The translations under genes and the position numbers were made by a program. This document shows positions 35,562 to 45,924 of a stretch of 64,000 bases of DNA, in pieces; positions within the stretch are counted from its first letter, which is position 1; each line of letters opens with the position of its first letter. The notes under the pieces were generated by a model that searched no databases, was not told where the DNA came from, and worked only from the letters and a program-made list of their open reading frames with translations. The stretch spans positions 1,302,001 to 1,366,000 of the forward strand of contig JAQOOI010000079.1 in the NCBI GenBank assembly GCA_028554645.1. The letters run 5' to 3'. Origin of the DNA: Omphalotus guepiniiformis. Its lineage: Eukaryota; Basidiomycota; Agaricomycetes; Agaricales; Omphalotaceae.

Positions 35562-37080
35562 ATGGCACTTTTTCAACCTGCTTCTGAGCCCCCCACCAAA
35601 CTTGGTTACTACAGGATTCTCTCGCCGCGCGCTGGCTTGCGTGTATCGCCCATCTGCCTCGGTGCGATGAGCATTGGCGATAAGTGGGGCACTTTCATGG
35701 GTTCCATGGACAAGGAATCAAGTTTCAAGCTTTTAGATGCCTATTATGAGATGGGCGGTAATTTCATCGATACGGCGAATAATTAGTGAGTGAGGTTTAT
35801 GCGTAGCGCGGTGATTTAATTCAAACAATTCTCGTTCTCAAGCCAACAAGAATCTTCGGAAGAATTCTTGGGGGAATGGATGGAGAAGCGTGGAATTCGC
35901 GATCAGATGGTCATTGCAACCAAGGTCTGCTCTTGTGTTTTGTAAAGAAAGAAGTGTCTCCGTCTCATCGCGTTTCATACTCTCCCAGTTCACGACAAAC
36001 TTTAAAGCTGGGTACGATGACATCAAGCAGCAAGTCAGCTTTGTCGGCAATGGCGCAAAGTCCCTGCATGTCAGTCTCGAAGCTAGTTTGAAGAAGCTGC
36101 GGACTTCATATGTCGATATCCTGTACGTGCATTGGTGGGACTATGATACCTCCGTCGAGGAGGTAATGGACAATCTCCACAATGTTGTTGTGCAAGGCAA
36201 AGTCCTCTACCTTGTGAGTCGTTTCGCTTCACTGGATACCTCTTATTGCCAAGTATTTCTCATGGTATTGGTTCTCCTAGGGAATTTCCGACACACCTGC
36301 ATGGGTCGTCGCTACAGCCAATCAGTACGCCAAAGATCACGGTAAAACACCCTTCGTCGTCTATCAAGGAAAATGGAACATAATGGAAAGATCGTTCGAG
36401 CGCGATATCATCCCTATGGCCCGCACATTAGGTTTGTACATTTACTTGTGTATTGATCAAGATTCATAAGTACATACTGATATCTGGTGTTGTAGGCCTT
36501 GCACTTGCTCCATGGAGTGTTCTCGCCGCTGGAAAGCTCCGTACGGATGCTGAAGAACAGCGACGTAGGGAGACAGGCGAGAACGGCCGGACGATGCATG
36601 GTGACTGGCAGAGAACGGAAGACGAAGCCAAGATGTCGCGTGCGCTGGAGAAGGTCGCAACAGAGATCGGGACGAAGAGTATCAGTGCCGGTAAGTCACA
36701 TCTCTGTACAGTGGTAAACAGTCATTCATAACATTCCTCAGTGGCAATTGCATACGTGATGCAGAAAACCCCCTACGTCTTCCCTATCATCGGCGGTCGT
36801 AAAGTCGAGAACTTGCAGGAAAATCTGGAGGCACTGGAGATTACTCTATCCGATGATCAGATCAAGTATCTGGAGAGCATCTTGCCGTTCGACCCTGGAT
36901 TCCCTAACACCTTTATCGTGAGTGTCCTTGGCGTACCCCTGCTCATTGATTCTGTTCTGAAGTTTGCTTGCATTGATTTAGGGTGATGGGACTGCGCCAA
37001 ATAGGTTGATGGCTTCTGTGGCGAAGGTCCATAGAATGCCTTTCCCTTCAGCTCTTCGTCCTGTGAATGGCTCAAATTGA
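35562..37080 (+). CDS. Aryl-alcohol-dehydrogenase-type aldo-keto reductase
   Basis: Seven exons; the first three are 35562-35785, 35843-35924 and from 35989, and the stop is at 37080. The start [18 protein letters not shown] is typical of fungal AAD proteins. Landmarks are [25 protein letters not shown] (catalytic Asp and Tyr), MVIATKFTTNF (Lys), [12 protein letters not shown] (His), [63 protein letters not shown] and the C-terminal [15 protein letters not shown]. About 385 residues, the AAD size. These NADPH enzymes interconvert aryl aldehydes and alcohols and supply substrates for H2O2-producing oxidases in lignin breakdown. The gene appears intact. Confidence 0.92.
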
Positions 37081-38104
37081 GCTTGTGGGAGATCTTGCTT
37101 GTTTGGTTGAAGAAATAAGTGTATGTTAGTGGTCAATCGTGTCGTAAATAAAAGTCATGCAGTCATGCAATGCTTGTTGGTTCAACCTTCTGGTAGTGTG
37201 GCTCATTCAGAGAGTTGGAGTTGGAGTCGGGACACAAGGATGAGGAGGTGACTGGTGAATATGAGTATATCTCTTGAGCTCTCGGAATGATGACATTGAA
37301 AGAAGTTCAGCAAAACCATATATTCCATTTTATATCAGCGAGAAAGAAGAGCGCTACAACGTCGTGATCGTACAGTGAGGAGTGAGGAGTGTAAGAATCG
37401 CAAAAATCTTTTCGACTTTAATTTCAACTGCTAGTTCATTTAATAATTCACCTCAGTCAATCTCCTTATACTCCTTCTTTCTCTCCGTGACCCCCGTTGC
37501 CCGACTTCTCAATGAAAACCTGAAACCACCCGCAAACACCATACCCGCGCCGTCCGCTAGTTTGGATTTCACCCTGTTCCAAACCACCATATTGAAGCAA
37601 AGGCTGAGGTTTACTGATGTGACGGTTTCCAGTCTTCTTCCAAAACACTATTAGCTGCTCTCGCAAGCCTTTCTGCCTCATCTGCTGATCACTTCCCTCC
37701 AAATCATCCGAGTCGTCATCATTGACACTCGCATTGAGACTGTCGTCTCCAGCTTCGGCCTCCAGGACTTCGACGGGTTAAAAGCAACCTGTCTCTCCAC
37801 TCGTTCCCAACAATAGAGATGTACGAGTAGAACAAAGAGCCTCTCGATGCCCACATTGAAATCCGGGAGGTTCAGTCATGGCGGTTCTTGCGCGGCACTT
37901 CCTCAGCACTTGATCGACTCATCATCAATCGTCGTCGCGGCTCATTAGCGGTCACGGCTGGTCACTACTCGAACCACGGCCCTCATCATTGTTCATACCA
38001 TGCTGCACCGCGGTACCCTGACTTTGTTGCCGTATAATCAAGTGAGGACCGGGGAAGATGCGCTAGCTTCAACTGACGAGGTTATTACCACCTCTGCCAG
38101 TGCT
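37081..38104. other. Intergenic, no recognised gene
   Basis: Open frames at 37382-37654 (plus) and 37466-37702 (minus) overlap each other and show no domain. I see no repeat or RNA gene. Confidence 0.45.
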
Positions 38105-38270
38105 ATTCAGAAACATAGCAGGAAATGATTTCTACTAGCTTCGCCACGTTCCCTGACTGTGTTCAAGTTATCAGTCTTCTTGGTATGCGATACCTGGACC
38201 TCGAATCGACAATATGAGCAAACTTCTCACACATTTCGAATGAGATTCTGTTCTGAATATGCGGAGACGT
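38105..38270 (+). pseudogene. Decayed fragment resembling the GH3 gene start
   Basis: Around 38110-38190 the sequence aligns with 39653-39745 of the intact GH3 gene. Shared blocks are CATAGCAGGAAATG, CCTGACTGTGT and TTGGTATGCGATAC, in the same order and spacing apart from small gaps. Similarity fades after about 38270. Translated, the signal-peptide end and FPDCV are still visible. There is no open continuation, so this is either the relic of a tandem duplication or a misplaced fragment. Confidence 0.55.
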
Positions 38271-39626
38271 TTTCACACCATCCTTCATGACCTTGGGGAC
38301 CTGGGCCCTGAGCAAGGCGTGAACTATTACCAGGTTCGTATTTGGCTCGTATTTTCCAGAGTCCCGATGTTGAGTGCCATTGACACTGATAAATCTCGTT
38401 AGATATTCGCTTTGTCTCACTTCATTCCGCATACTGGAGCTACATTCCAAGGCAACGATAGAGGCAGAAGTTGCGTAGATTCGCTCTCCGAATTTGGACC
38501 GGTTACCCGAGGTAAGTAATCCTTTACTCCCCAAGACTATGCATCTACTCACAACAACGGATAAAGGGAGCTGGGAGTTTCTCGGGCGTGCAGGCCAGTT
38601 CTTTAACTGACGAGGCCATTCTATAGTTCCTCGGCATACATTCGGTCAGGATTCATAATTCCTCCAAGCCTACTCACATGAGGCTAACACGTACAGGAGC
38701 AGGGAAAGTTTACGAGAAAGTGGTTTCGGCCTAGATCCAGTTGTTCCTAGATGCAATAACTTCCTCTACAACTTCCTCATAACCTCGTTCACAAATCCTA
38801 CCTTCTGTGGACATTGACCAGACGAGTGATAGATGTCTTCAATCGAGCTCCACTTTTTCCGTGCACTGAAGCGGTCCAAGCACTTCAGAAACTCGGATGT
38901 CGGAGATCTGCCGATGGTTCTCTCCAGTTCTCTCCCCTGGCACGCCTTCGATCAGTAGTGGATCGAAGAAGTAAATTCTCAACGAACGAAAGTAGACAGA
39001 GCGGTCACAGCTTACTGTAAAAAGCACCGGAATGCAAAAAGACTCAATGCCTAACCTCACTCCGAAGCTTTGACTTTCCGTGTGACCAGTCACGAATTTT
39101 GTTGCGGGACGCCTTTCCCGGTCCTTTCATACATTGCGCCTCTATAATTCTCGTTCTCTCAGTCAGATTGTGATGACGAAACTAGGCCAAGATGACTACT
39201 CACAAAGGCACATGGCACGAGTTGCCTCGTCGAAGTTGAATGATGACGTACGAAGCAGAACCTCTTCGTATTTCTCCGATGATCTTGCTGGTATGATGAC
39301 TACTTTTTAGGTTCTTCAGATATCTGATCGGTCCGTCCCTGCAGCAGAATCTTGATATGCGATTCATTCAAGCGCAGGGACCGTTATGATTTAGCAAACG
39401 GCCACCCCAGAAGCCCTAGGACATGAATCATGTTACCATCCCAGTCAAGACGATGAATATGATCTTCTTATAGCGAGGTCAGCAGAACTCCTGCAATCTT
39501 CGACACTGTCTTCTGACGCCATCATGCGTTGAATAGAACATTTCGACGCGGTCGCGTAACATATTTAAGAAGGCATGTTGGATATCCTGCTGAGCAAGCC
39601 GAGTACCCTTCCTTTCAGGCTCAAAG
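38271..39626. other. Intergenic upstream of GH3, no recognised gene
   Basis: A minus-strand open frame (38552-38163) and several smaller ones show no domain. TATTTAAG near 39561 is a candidate core promoter for the GH3 gene. Confidence 0.4.
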
Positions 39627-42083
39627 ATGTCACCTTGGAGTCCCCTTCTCCTCATAGCAGGAAATGCGATCACGATGAGCTTAGCTGCATTTCCTGACTG
39701 TGTAAATGGCCCTCTCGCCCAAAACTTGGTATGCGATACGTCCGCAAACTTCCTCGACCGAGCAAAGGCCGTTATCGCCGAGTTCACGTTGGAAGAGATG
39801 ATTAACAATACGGGGAATACCTCTCCTGGTGTTGAACGGCTCGGTCTTCCAGCATATAATTGGTGGAGTGAAGCTTTGGTAAGCTTGCATGTCTCGCTCT
39901 TCAATATATTCGTGCTGACTCTCACATTGAAGCACGGTGTTGCGAACAGTCCTGGTACCTCCTTTACCTCTTCCGGGAACTTCAGTTATGCGACTTCGTT
40001 CCCCGCACCAATCCTTATGAGCGCTGCGTTTGATGACGAGTTAATCAATCAGGTTGCAACCATCGTCAGCACTGAGGCTCGTGCATTCAATAATTTTGGC
40101 CATGCCGGACTCGACTTCTTCACTCCCAACATCAACCCTTTCAAAGACCCTCGATGGGGAAGAGGTCAGGAGACACCAGGCGAAGATCCCTTCCACATAT
40201 CTAGATATGTTTTTCAGCTCATCACGGGTTTACAAGGCGGTGTCGCCCCAGAGAATCTCAAAATTGTCGCCGACTGCAAACACTTTGCAGCTTACGACCT
40301 TGAGAATTGGGGTGGAAACAATCGGATGTCTTTCAACGCCATCGTCTCGACTCAGGACTTGGCAGAGTTCTACTCTCCCCCCTTCCAGAGCTGTGTTCGT
40401 GACGCCAAAGTCGCCTCTATTATGTGCAGCTACAACGCGGTGAACGGCATCCCTTCTTGCGCGAACGCGTATCTGCTCCAGAACATAACTCGTGATCATT
40501 TCGGTCTTGGGGAGAACCAGTGGATTGTGTCCGACTGCGATGCTGTTGGGAATATATTTGACCCTCATCAATACACTGATGATTTCGTCAACGCATCCGC
40601 GGTGGCGTTACTTGCCGGTACTGATATCGATTGTGGGACCACCTACCCCGACAACCTTGCAGCGGCGGTGAATCAATCGCTGGTCACAGAGGCAGACATT
40701 GAGAAGGCTTTGGTAAGACAGTACGGGTCACTAGTCAGGTGAGGAATCATCTGATTTCTGATTCAATCAAGCCCACTCAAGTCATTTCTATAGATTGGGT
40801 TACTTTGATCCCGCTGAAAACCAGCCATTCCGTCAACTAAACTGGGACAATGTCAATACTCCTGCAGCACAACAGCTCGCACACACGGCTGCTGTCGAAG
40901 GTATAACCCTTTTGAAAAACGACGGAATCCTCCCGCTCCGTAGCTCTGTCCGTAACATCGCGCTAATCGGCCCTTGGGCAAATGCCACTACTCAAATGCA
41001 GTCTAATTACAACGGTCCTGCTCCCTTCTTGATAAGCCCACTACAAGGGTTCCAAGAAGCAGGATTCAAAGTGACATTTGAGCCGGGTACACAGATCAAT
41101 ACTACCTCCACGGCCAATTTCACTACTGCCATAAACGCTGCAAGCTCAGCGGATGTTGTCGTGTTCGCTGGTGGGATTGACCTCTCCATCGAAGCGGAGG
41201 GTCATGACAGAAATCTAATCTCATGGCCGGGCAATCAGCTGGACCTTATTCGTCAGCTCGCCTCCCTCGGAAAGCCCTTGATTGTGCTTCAAATGGGCGG
41301 AGGTCAAGTCGATAGCTCTGAGCTCAAGAGCAATTCTTCAGTAAGAAGTATCGTCGTCCGAGTCTATTTTCATGTTTTGACTATATATTCTTCTCCTAGG
41401 TTAATGCTCTTGTGTGGGGTGGATATCCAGGTCAAAGCGGAGGAGCTGCTCTCGTTGACATCCTTACGGGCAAAGAAGCTCCCGCCGGCCGACTCCCGAC
41501 CACTCAATATCAAGCATCATATGTTGACGAGGTGCCAATGACTGACATGAGCTTGCGGCCCTCGAGCAGCAACCCAGGCCGGACATATAAATGGTACACC
41601 GGAGAGCCCGTCTTCGACTTTGGCTTTGGTTTACACTACACGAATTTCAGCCTCAGCTGGGCCACGAATGGCTCGCCAAAACCCTCTTACTCTATCGAAA
41701 CCCTTTTGCGCACGGCTGACTCTTCCGGCGTCGCACATCCTGACCTTGCGCTGCTTGATACTTTCCAAGTCAGGGTACGGAATACAGGAAGGGTGACATC
41801 TGATTATGTTGCTTTGATTTTCTCCAATACCACGGCTGGGCCATCGCCCGCACCAAAGAAGGAGCTTGTGGGTTACACACGAGTCAAAGCTGTTGCTCCT
41901 GGTAGCACCGCCACTGCTCCTTTGAACGTCACCCTGGGCTCTATAGCTCGGGTAGATGAGGATGGAAACAGCTTTTTGTATCCTGGTACTTACAATGTCT
42001 GGCTCGATACGACGGGTGAGATTCAGCGCAGTTTCGAGCTGACAGGGAAGCAAACCCAGATTGCTTCGTGGCCACAACCGTGA
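39627..42083 (+). CDS. GH3 beta-xylosidase, secreted
   Basis: Four exons: 39627-39878, 39933-40738, 40794-41340 and 41400-42083, all in phase, giving about 760 residues. The start MSPWSPLLLIAGNAITMSLA is a signal peptide. Family landmarks are YNWWSEALHGVANSPG, INPFKDPRWGRGQETPGEDP, VADCKHFAAYDLENW, MCSYNAVNGIPSCAN, the nucleophile Asp in WIVSDCDAVG, GITLLKNDGILPL, GGIDLSIEAEGHDR (candidate acid/base Glu), VWGGYPGQSGGAALVDIL and a C-terminal fibronectin-III-like domain (FDFGFGLHYTNFS to the end). The WSEALHGVA and SDCDAV blocks place it in the xylan 1,4-beta-xylosidase branch, which releases xylose from xylo-oligosaccharides. It probably works with extracellular xylanases. No defect seen. Confidence 0.93.
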
Positions 42084-42288
42084 TTTGGGATCAGCCAGGG
42101 AGATGTGACAACATCAACATGCACTGCACTTGTAGCTGTCTCGATAAATTGAGAAAATGCTGTATCTATTTTGAATTATAAAATCCTTGTACCGTATTTT
42201 TCCGGGCGCTGTGATCCCGACAGTACTCGCCATGTATGGACGGTGATTTGATAAAACAAGATATGAGTAATGAGTAAATCTCCTCTGT

Positions 42289-43898
42289 CTATGCAGTTGG
42301 TGCTGCTGTCGGAGAAGTTGTCTCCACGGGTGTAGGCGCAGGACTTGTCTCCGCAGGAACAGGCGAAGAACTAGTGTCTACAGGTGCCGGCGAAGAACTG
42401 CTTTCTACAGGTGTAGGTGCAGAACTAGTCTCTACAGGTGCCGGCGAAGAACTGCTTTCTACAGGTGTAGGTGCAGAACTCATCTCCGCAATGCCAGGTG
42501 GATCAATAGTATCCGTATTCGGACCCAGCAAGACATCAGATCGCGATGTTAAGATGTGCAACGGCCGAAGGTGCGATGTAGAGGGAAGAGCACCCATAAA
42601 AGATATGTAGGTTTCAGCATAGGCACGGAAGTTACGGTTGTTCTGGTGAATACGATCAATAGCTCGGAGTGCATCGAAGATGCTAGCATATACAACATAT
42701 GCTGATTTTCTAAATCCAGCGAGAATGAGCTAACTTTCAGGAACAAGAGTTTTACAAATGGACGTACTTTTCACGTTTCAAGAAGACACTAGCTACGGTA
42801 CCGAAGCGTGCAAAGTCATACCGAATTCGCTTGACCGAAAGGGTGTCAAAGTCCTGTATGTTGCCAATCCATACTGTTCGCCTGGCGCCCAAGGAAATAG
42901 CGCGAAGAAGAGAAGGAGAAGGCTTGTAATCATCCTTGCCCCACTCGGCACTAACACCGCCCGTTGTGGTAGGATCACTATACGAGCTGTAGAAGATTTG
43001 TGCAACAGAAGGATCGACAAAGTTGAGGAACTAAATTGCCATTAAAACTGTGAGAAGCATTATACTGGGCTCCCCCGAGCAAGGTGTACTCACAGCAATA
43101 TTCTCTTTTGCACTGAGCAGCGTACTGAACAATGGTTCAGGGTGGAACGAGGGTAGACTAGGGTTGACCCGTTCTAGTAGCCTCCTGTAGGTAGTGTCTT
43201 CAGGTAATCCTTTGAGGATGACGGTCCTTTTGCCCTCTATCACGTCCTCCGAAGTTGCCTTCGTCCAAAGATTTGTTATGGGAGGGTGACTGACTGCTAC
43301 TTTTGCCCATTTGGACTCGACACGAAGGGTCTTTACAACCTATTTTGCGGATGAGCCAATGAGTTGAAGTGGAAGAAAGTGCTATCACCTTGGTTGCAAC
43401 ATTCGTTGAAAAAAAATTCACATAAGTGACCGACCCATCCTTATTGTTCGTGATACGCTCAATAGGACCAAAACGCTCTAACTCCTTCTCCAGTGGCAGT
43501 AAATTCTCTGGAAGTCCATTTGGATGGAAGATTTTCACTGTTCTACTTGCATTTCGAATACCAACTGCAGCCACAACCTCGACTGGTATTGGACCAGCTC
43601 TACCAAAGCCAGGGTTCGGAGTACCTGGGGAACGAGGTTCATCCGGTCTTCGATTCTGGGTAAAGTAGCGAGTGGCTAATTGTGAGTTAAAGAACGACAC
43701 AAAAACTTGGTTTTTTTCGGGGAGGTAGGAGAGAGACTCGATGTAGTCCGAAGGTATGTGGTCGATTAGGTCCTTGACCTGAACGGACTGAGGTAAGTCG
43801 GAGAGAGATAGTGTGCGACTTAAGGTCTTCTGCGCATCTGTTGCGAGCTGACGAACAGAAGGAAGTCTGTGAAGCAGCTGTCGACCACGTCCAAGCAT
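42289..43898 (-). CDS. RRM-like RNA-binding protein, possibly mitochondrial
   Basis: The start MLGRGRQLLHRLPSVRQLA (43898) is basic and lacks acids, like a mitochondrial presequence. Four exons follow. RRM-like blocks are SLSYLPEKNQVFVSFFNSQL, VGIRNASRTVKIFHPNGLPE, ERITNNKDGSVTYVNFFST, RTVILKGLPEDTTYRRLLE joined to FLNFVDPSVAQIFY, and RTVWIGNIQDFDTLSVKRI ending in SAYVVYASIFDALRAIDRI. The tail from about 42500 is a Ser/Pro/Val/Thr repeat ending PTA. The next gene upstream is a diverged tandem paralogue, sharing the VGxRNASRT block. Fungal RRM proteins of this kind may act in mitochondrial RNA metabolism, but I cannot name an orthologue. It is convergent with GH3, 205 bp apart. Confidence 0.65.
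42377..42490 (-). repeat. 54-bp coding tandem repeat in RRM-like gene tail
   Basis: Two nearly identical 54-bp units lie head to tail, with shorter partial copies on both sides. Each encodes two APTPVESSS / APVETSS-like 9-residue subunits. The repeat keeps the reading frame. Confidence 0.75.
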
Positions 43899-44045
43899 CC
43901 TCCTCGCAGTCAAGACTCAAGCAGGGTATTCACACGTGAGACGCACGTGATATGTATTTGTAGTAAGTACCAGCCAGGTAACCAGCCTCCAGGCGTCTGT
44001 ACTTCAACTTCAAATTAGGCAAGATTTTGCTATATAGCTTATCGA

Positions 44046-45528
44046 CTAATCAGATTCCATTACAGGTTCAGCATCAAAGCTACCAAGGCTATCGACCTCA
44101 ACCTCAAGGGTATCCAGGGCGTCTTTGACCAATTCGAACTTGGTTGTTCCCGCTTCCTCCGAGTTATACGACATCTCGTCGAAGTTCGGCTCATTGGAAG
44201 AGCTCCCTATTTGTAGTGGTATCAAGTTTCTCCAACGTTTCGATCCGTCGAATGATTCAAATGAGATTTTCGCCTTGCCGTATTTAGTATACTTCGTTTG
44301 ATGTTGCCAGATGTGTAAAACAGCCCTCATCGCATCAGTTATGCTATTGAATGAAATAAATGCAAGACTCCTGTTGCAAACATTGTAAATACAAAAAGTG
44401 AGACTCGCTACTGAGGAGCGAAAAAACGAACAAGGCTGACCATTTCATATCGGTGGTAATCTCATAAACGTGGCCAAATGCTCTAAAATCTGCCAGGAGC
44501 GTTTCGAATACCATAACGTTAGGATCCGAGAAAGACATTCGAATAGTCCTAGTTATACCCAGCGGGAGAGCGTAGTGTTTTAATGATATCTCCCTTATGG
44601 GGTGCGACACAAGCCGCTCGACTTCAACTTTTGAGAGCGAAGGCGCTTGCCCTAGGGATAATGTCACAAGCTTTGCAGCTTCCGCCCTGAAGAAAGCCAG
44701 AATCTAGCACGCAGAAACTTCAGAAAAAATGACCCGAAATCAGAATGGTTGAATCTAACTCACAGCACTGCCCCTGCCCTTGCGGTAATCTATATGATAC
44801 AGGAATTCACCCTGTCTGGGCGGCAACATTCCTCTGATAGCTCGTACCAACGCAGAGGTGGTTATATCCTCGGGTATGTTCTTCAGAACCATAGATGTAA
44901 TTGTCTGGTCCAAGCCATGTGGCTCAAATTGCTCTCGAATGAACTGCGCACGTCCCCGCAGAATATCCTCCTGAATCTATGGCAGAGCAGCATAAGGCAA
45001 GAGCAGTATCTCTGGAACAACGGTTCACTCACTTCGAGAGCTGCTTTAATAGACTTTGCGGAGATGAACACATTGTCCTCATCTCGGTGTACAAAAGCTG
45101 ATTTTATATCGCACAGCTTCATAAATACAGAATCCAGTTCTCCCTTATCACCATGTACCACCAGGGTCCGCGAAGCATTCCGAAGACCTACTGCAGTGGC
45201 CACCTCAACAGCTACAAGCTGCGACCGAAACTCCATCTCCGCATCCTTATCCAACTTTTCTAAGGCCGGCTTTAGCCTTGCCAGCGCTAGATCATCAACA
45301 TCGAGCAAGAACTTGACGGAAAGCGAGTTTTCATACGTCTTGACCATTTCCACGCGTGGAAAGCTCTCATTTTGGCTCATCAGCACATTCCTCACAAAGT
45401 GCCACTTGTCCTTGCGCATTAGATTGTTGAAGACAACATTTCTGAAGGTGCGAACGCCGAGCGAAATGGATTTTGTACGAGCAGGCTGAAGAAGAGACGT
45501 CGAGGCGCGACAGAGAAAACCGTTCATG
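44046..45528 (-). CDS. Second RRM-like protein, tandem paralogue
   Basis: The start MNGFLCRASTSLLQPARTK (45528) again looks like a mitochondrial presequence. Exon 1 carries MVKTYENSLSVKFLLDVDDL, VATAVGLRNASRTLVVHGDK and SAFVHRDEDNVFISAKSIKA. Later exons give TITSMVLKNIPEDITTSALV, RTIRMSFSDPNVMVFETLL, SLAFISFNSITDAMRAVLHI and an acidic tail ending PVMESD at 44046. The order resembles the 42289-43898 gene (AVG-RNASRT block, VLKxxPEDxT-type RRM core), so the two look like an ancient tandem duplication, 147 bp apart on the same strand. Sequence identity is low apart from those blocks. Exact exon borders between 44670 and 45030 are less certain. No characterised relative was recognised. Confidence 0.6.
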
Positions 45529-45924
45529 ACATACTGGAAGTATGTAACTGCTTGTCTCGGCTTGTAGCAATCTATGTACATAGGTTTGTTATTATCTTGC
45601 GCGGCTGTCCTTTTCAGAAAAGATCCTTTGCTCACGTATCATTCAAATATGCAAATATTCAAAGCTCGCACAGTATTGCAAAAGTAACATGTCAATTCTC
45701 ATTCTACGAAAGGCTGAAGCAATTTGCCATATTACTAAGCCATATATGATACAGTACTACTACCCATAGTCATTATACACACTGCAATATTATATCTCTA
45801 GGTGATTTTCTACTAACCTACGATTCACAAATCTAATGCTACGTACACAATAATCAGTAATGAGTAATGAGATAGGAATGAATGAATGTTCTAATGTTCG
45901 TTATTGTATTTATAAAATAGTCGT
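45529..45924. other. AT-rich intergenic tract
   Basis: Between the start of the second RRM-like gene and the 3' end of the PDR transporter. AT-rich, probably the transporter's 3' untranslated region plus a short promoter. Nothing else seen. Confidence 0.5.
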
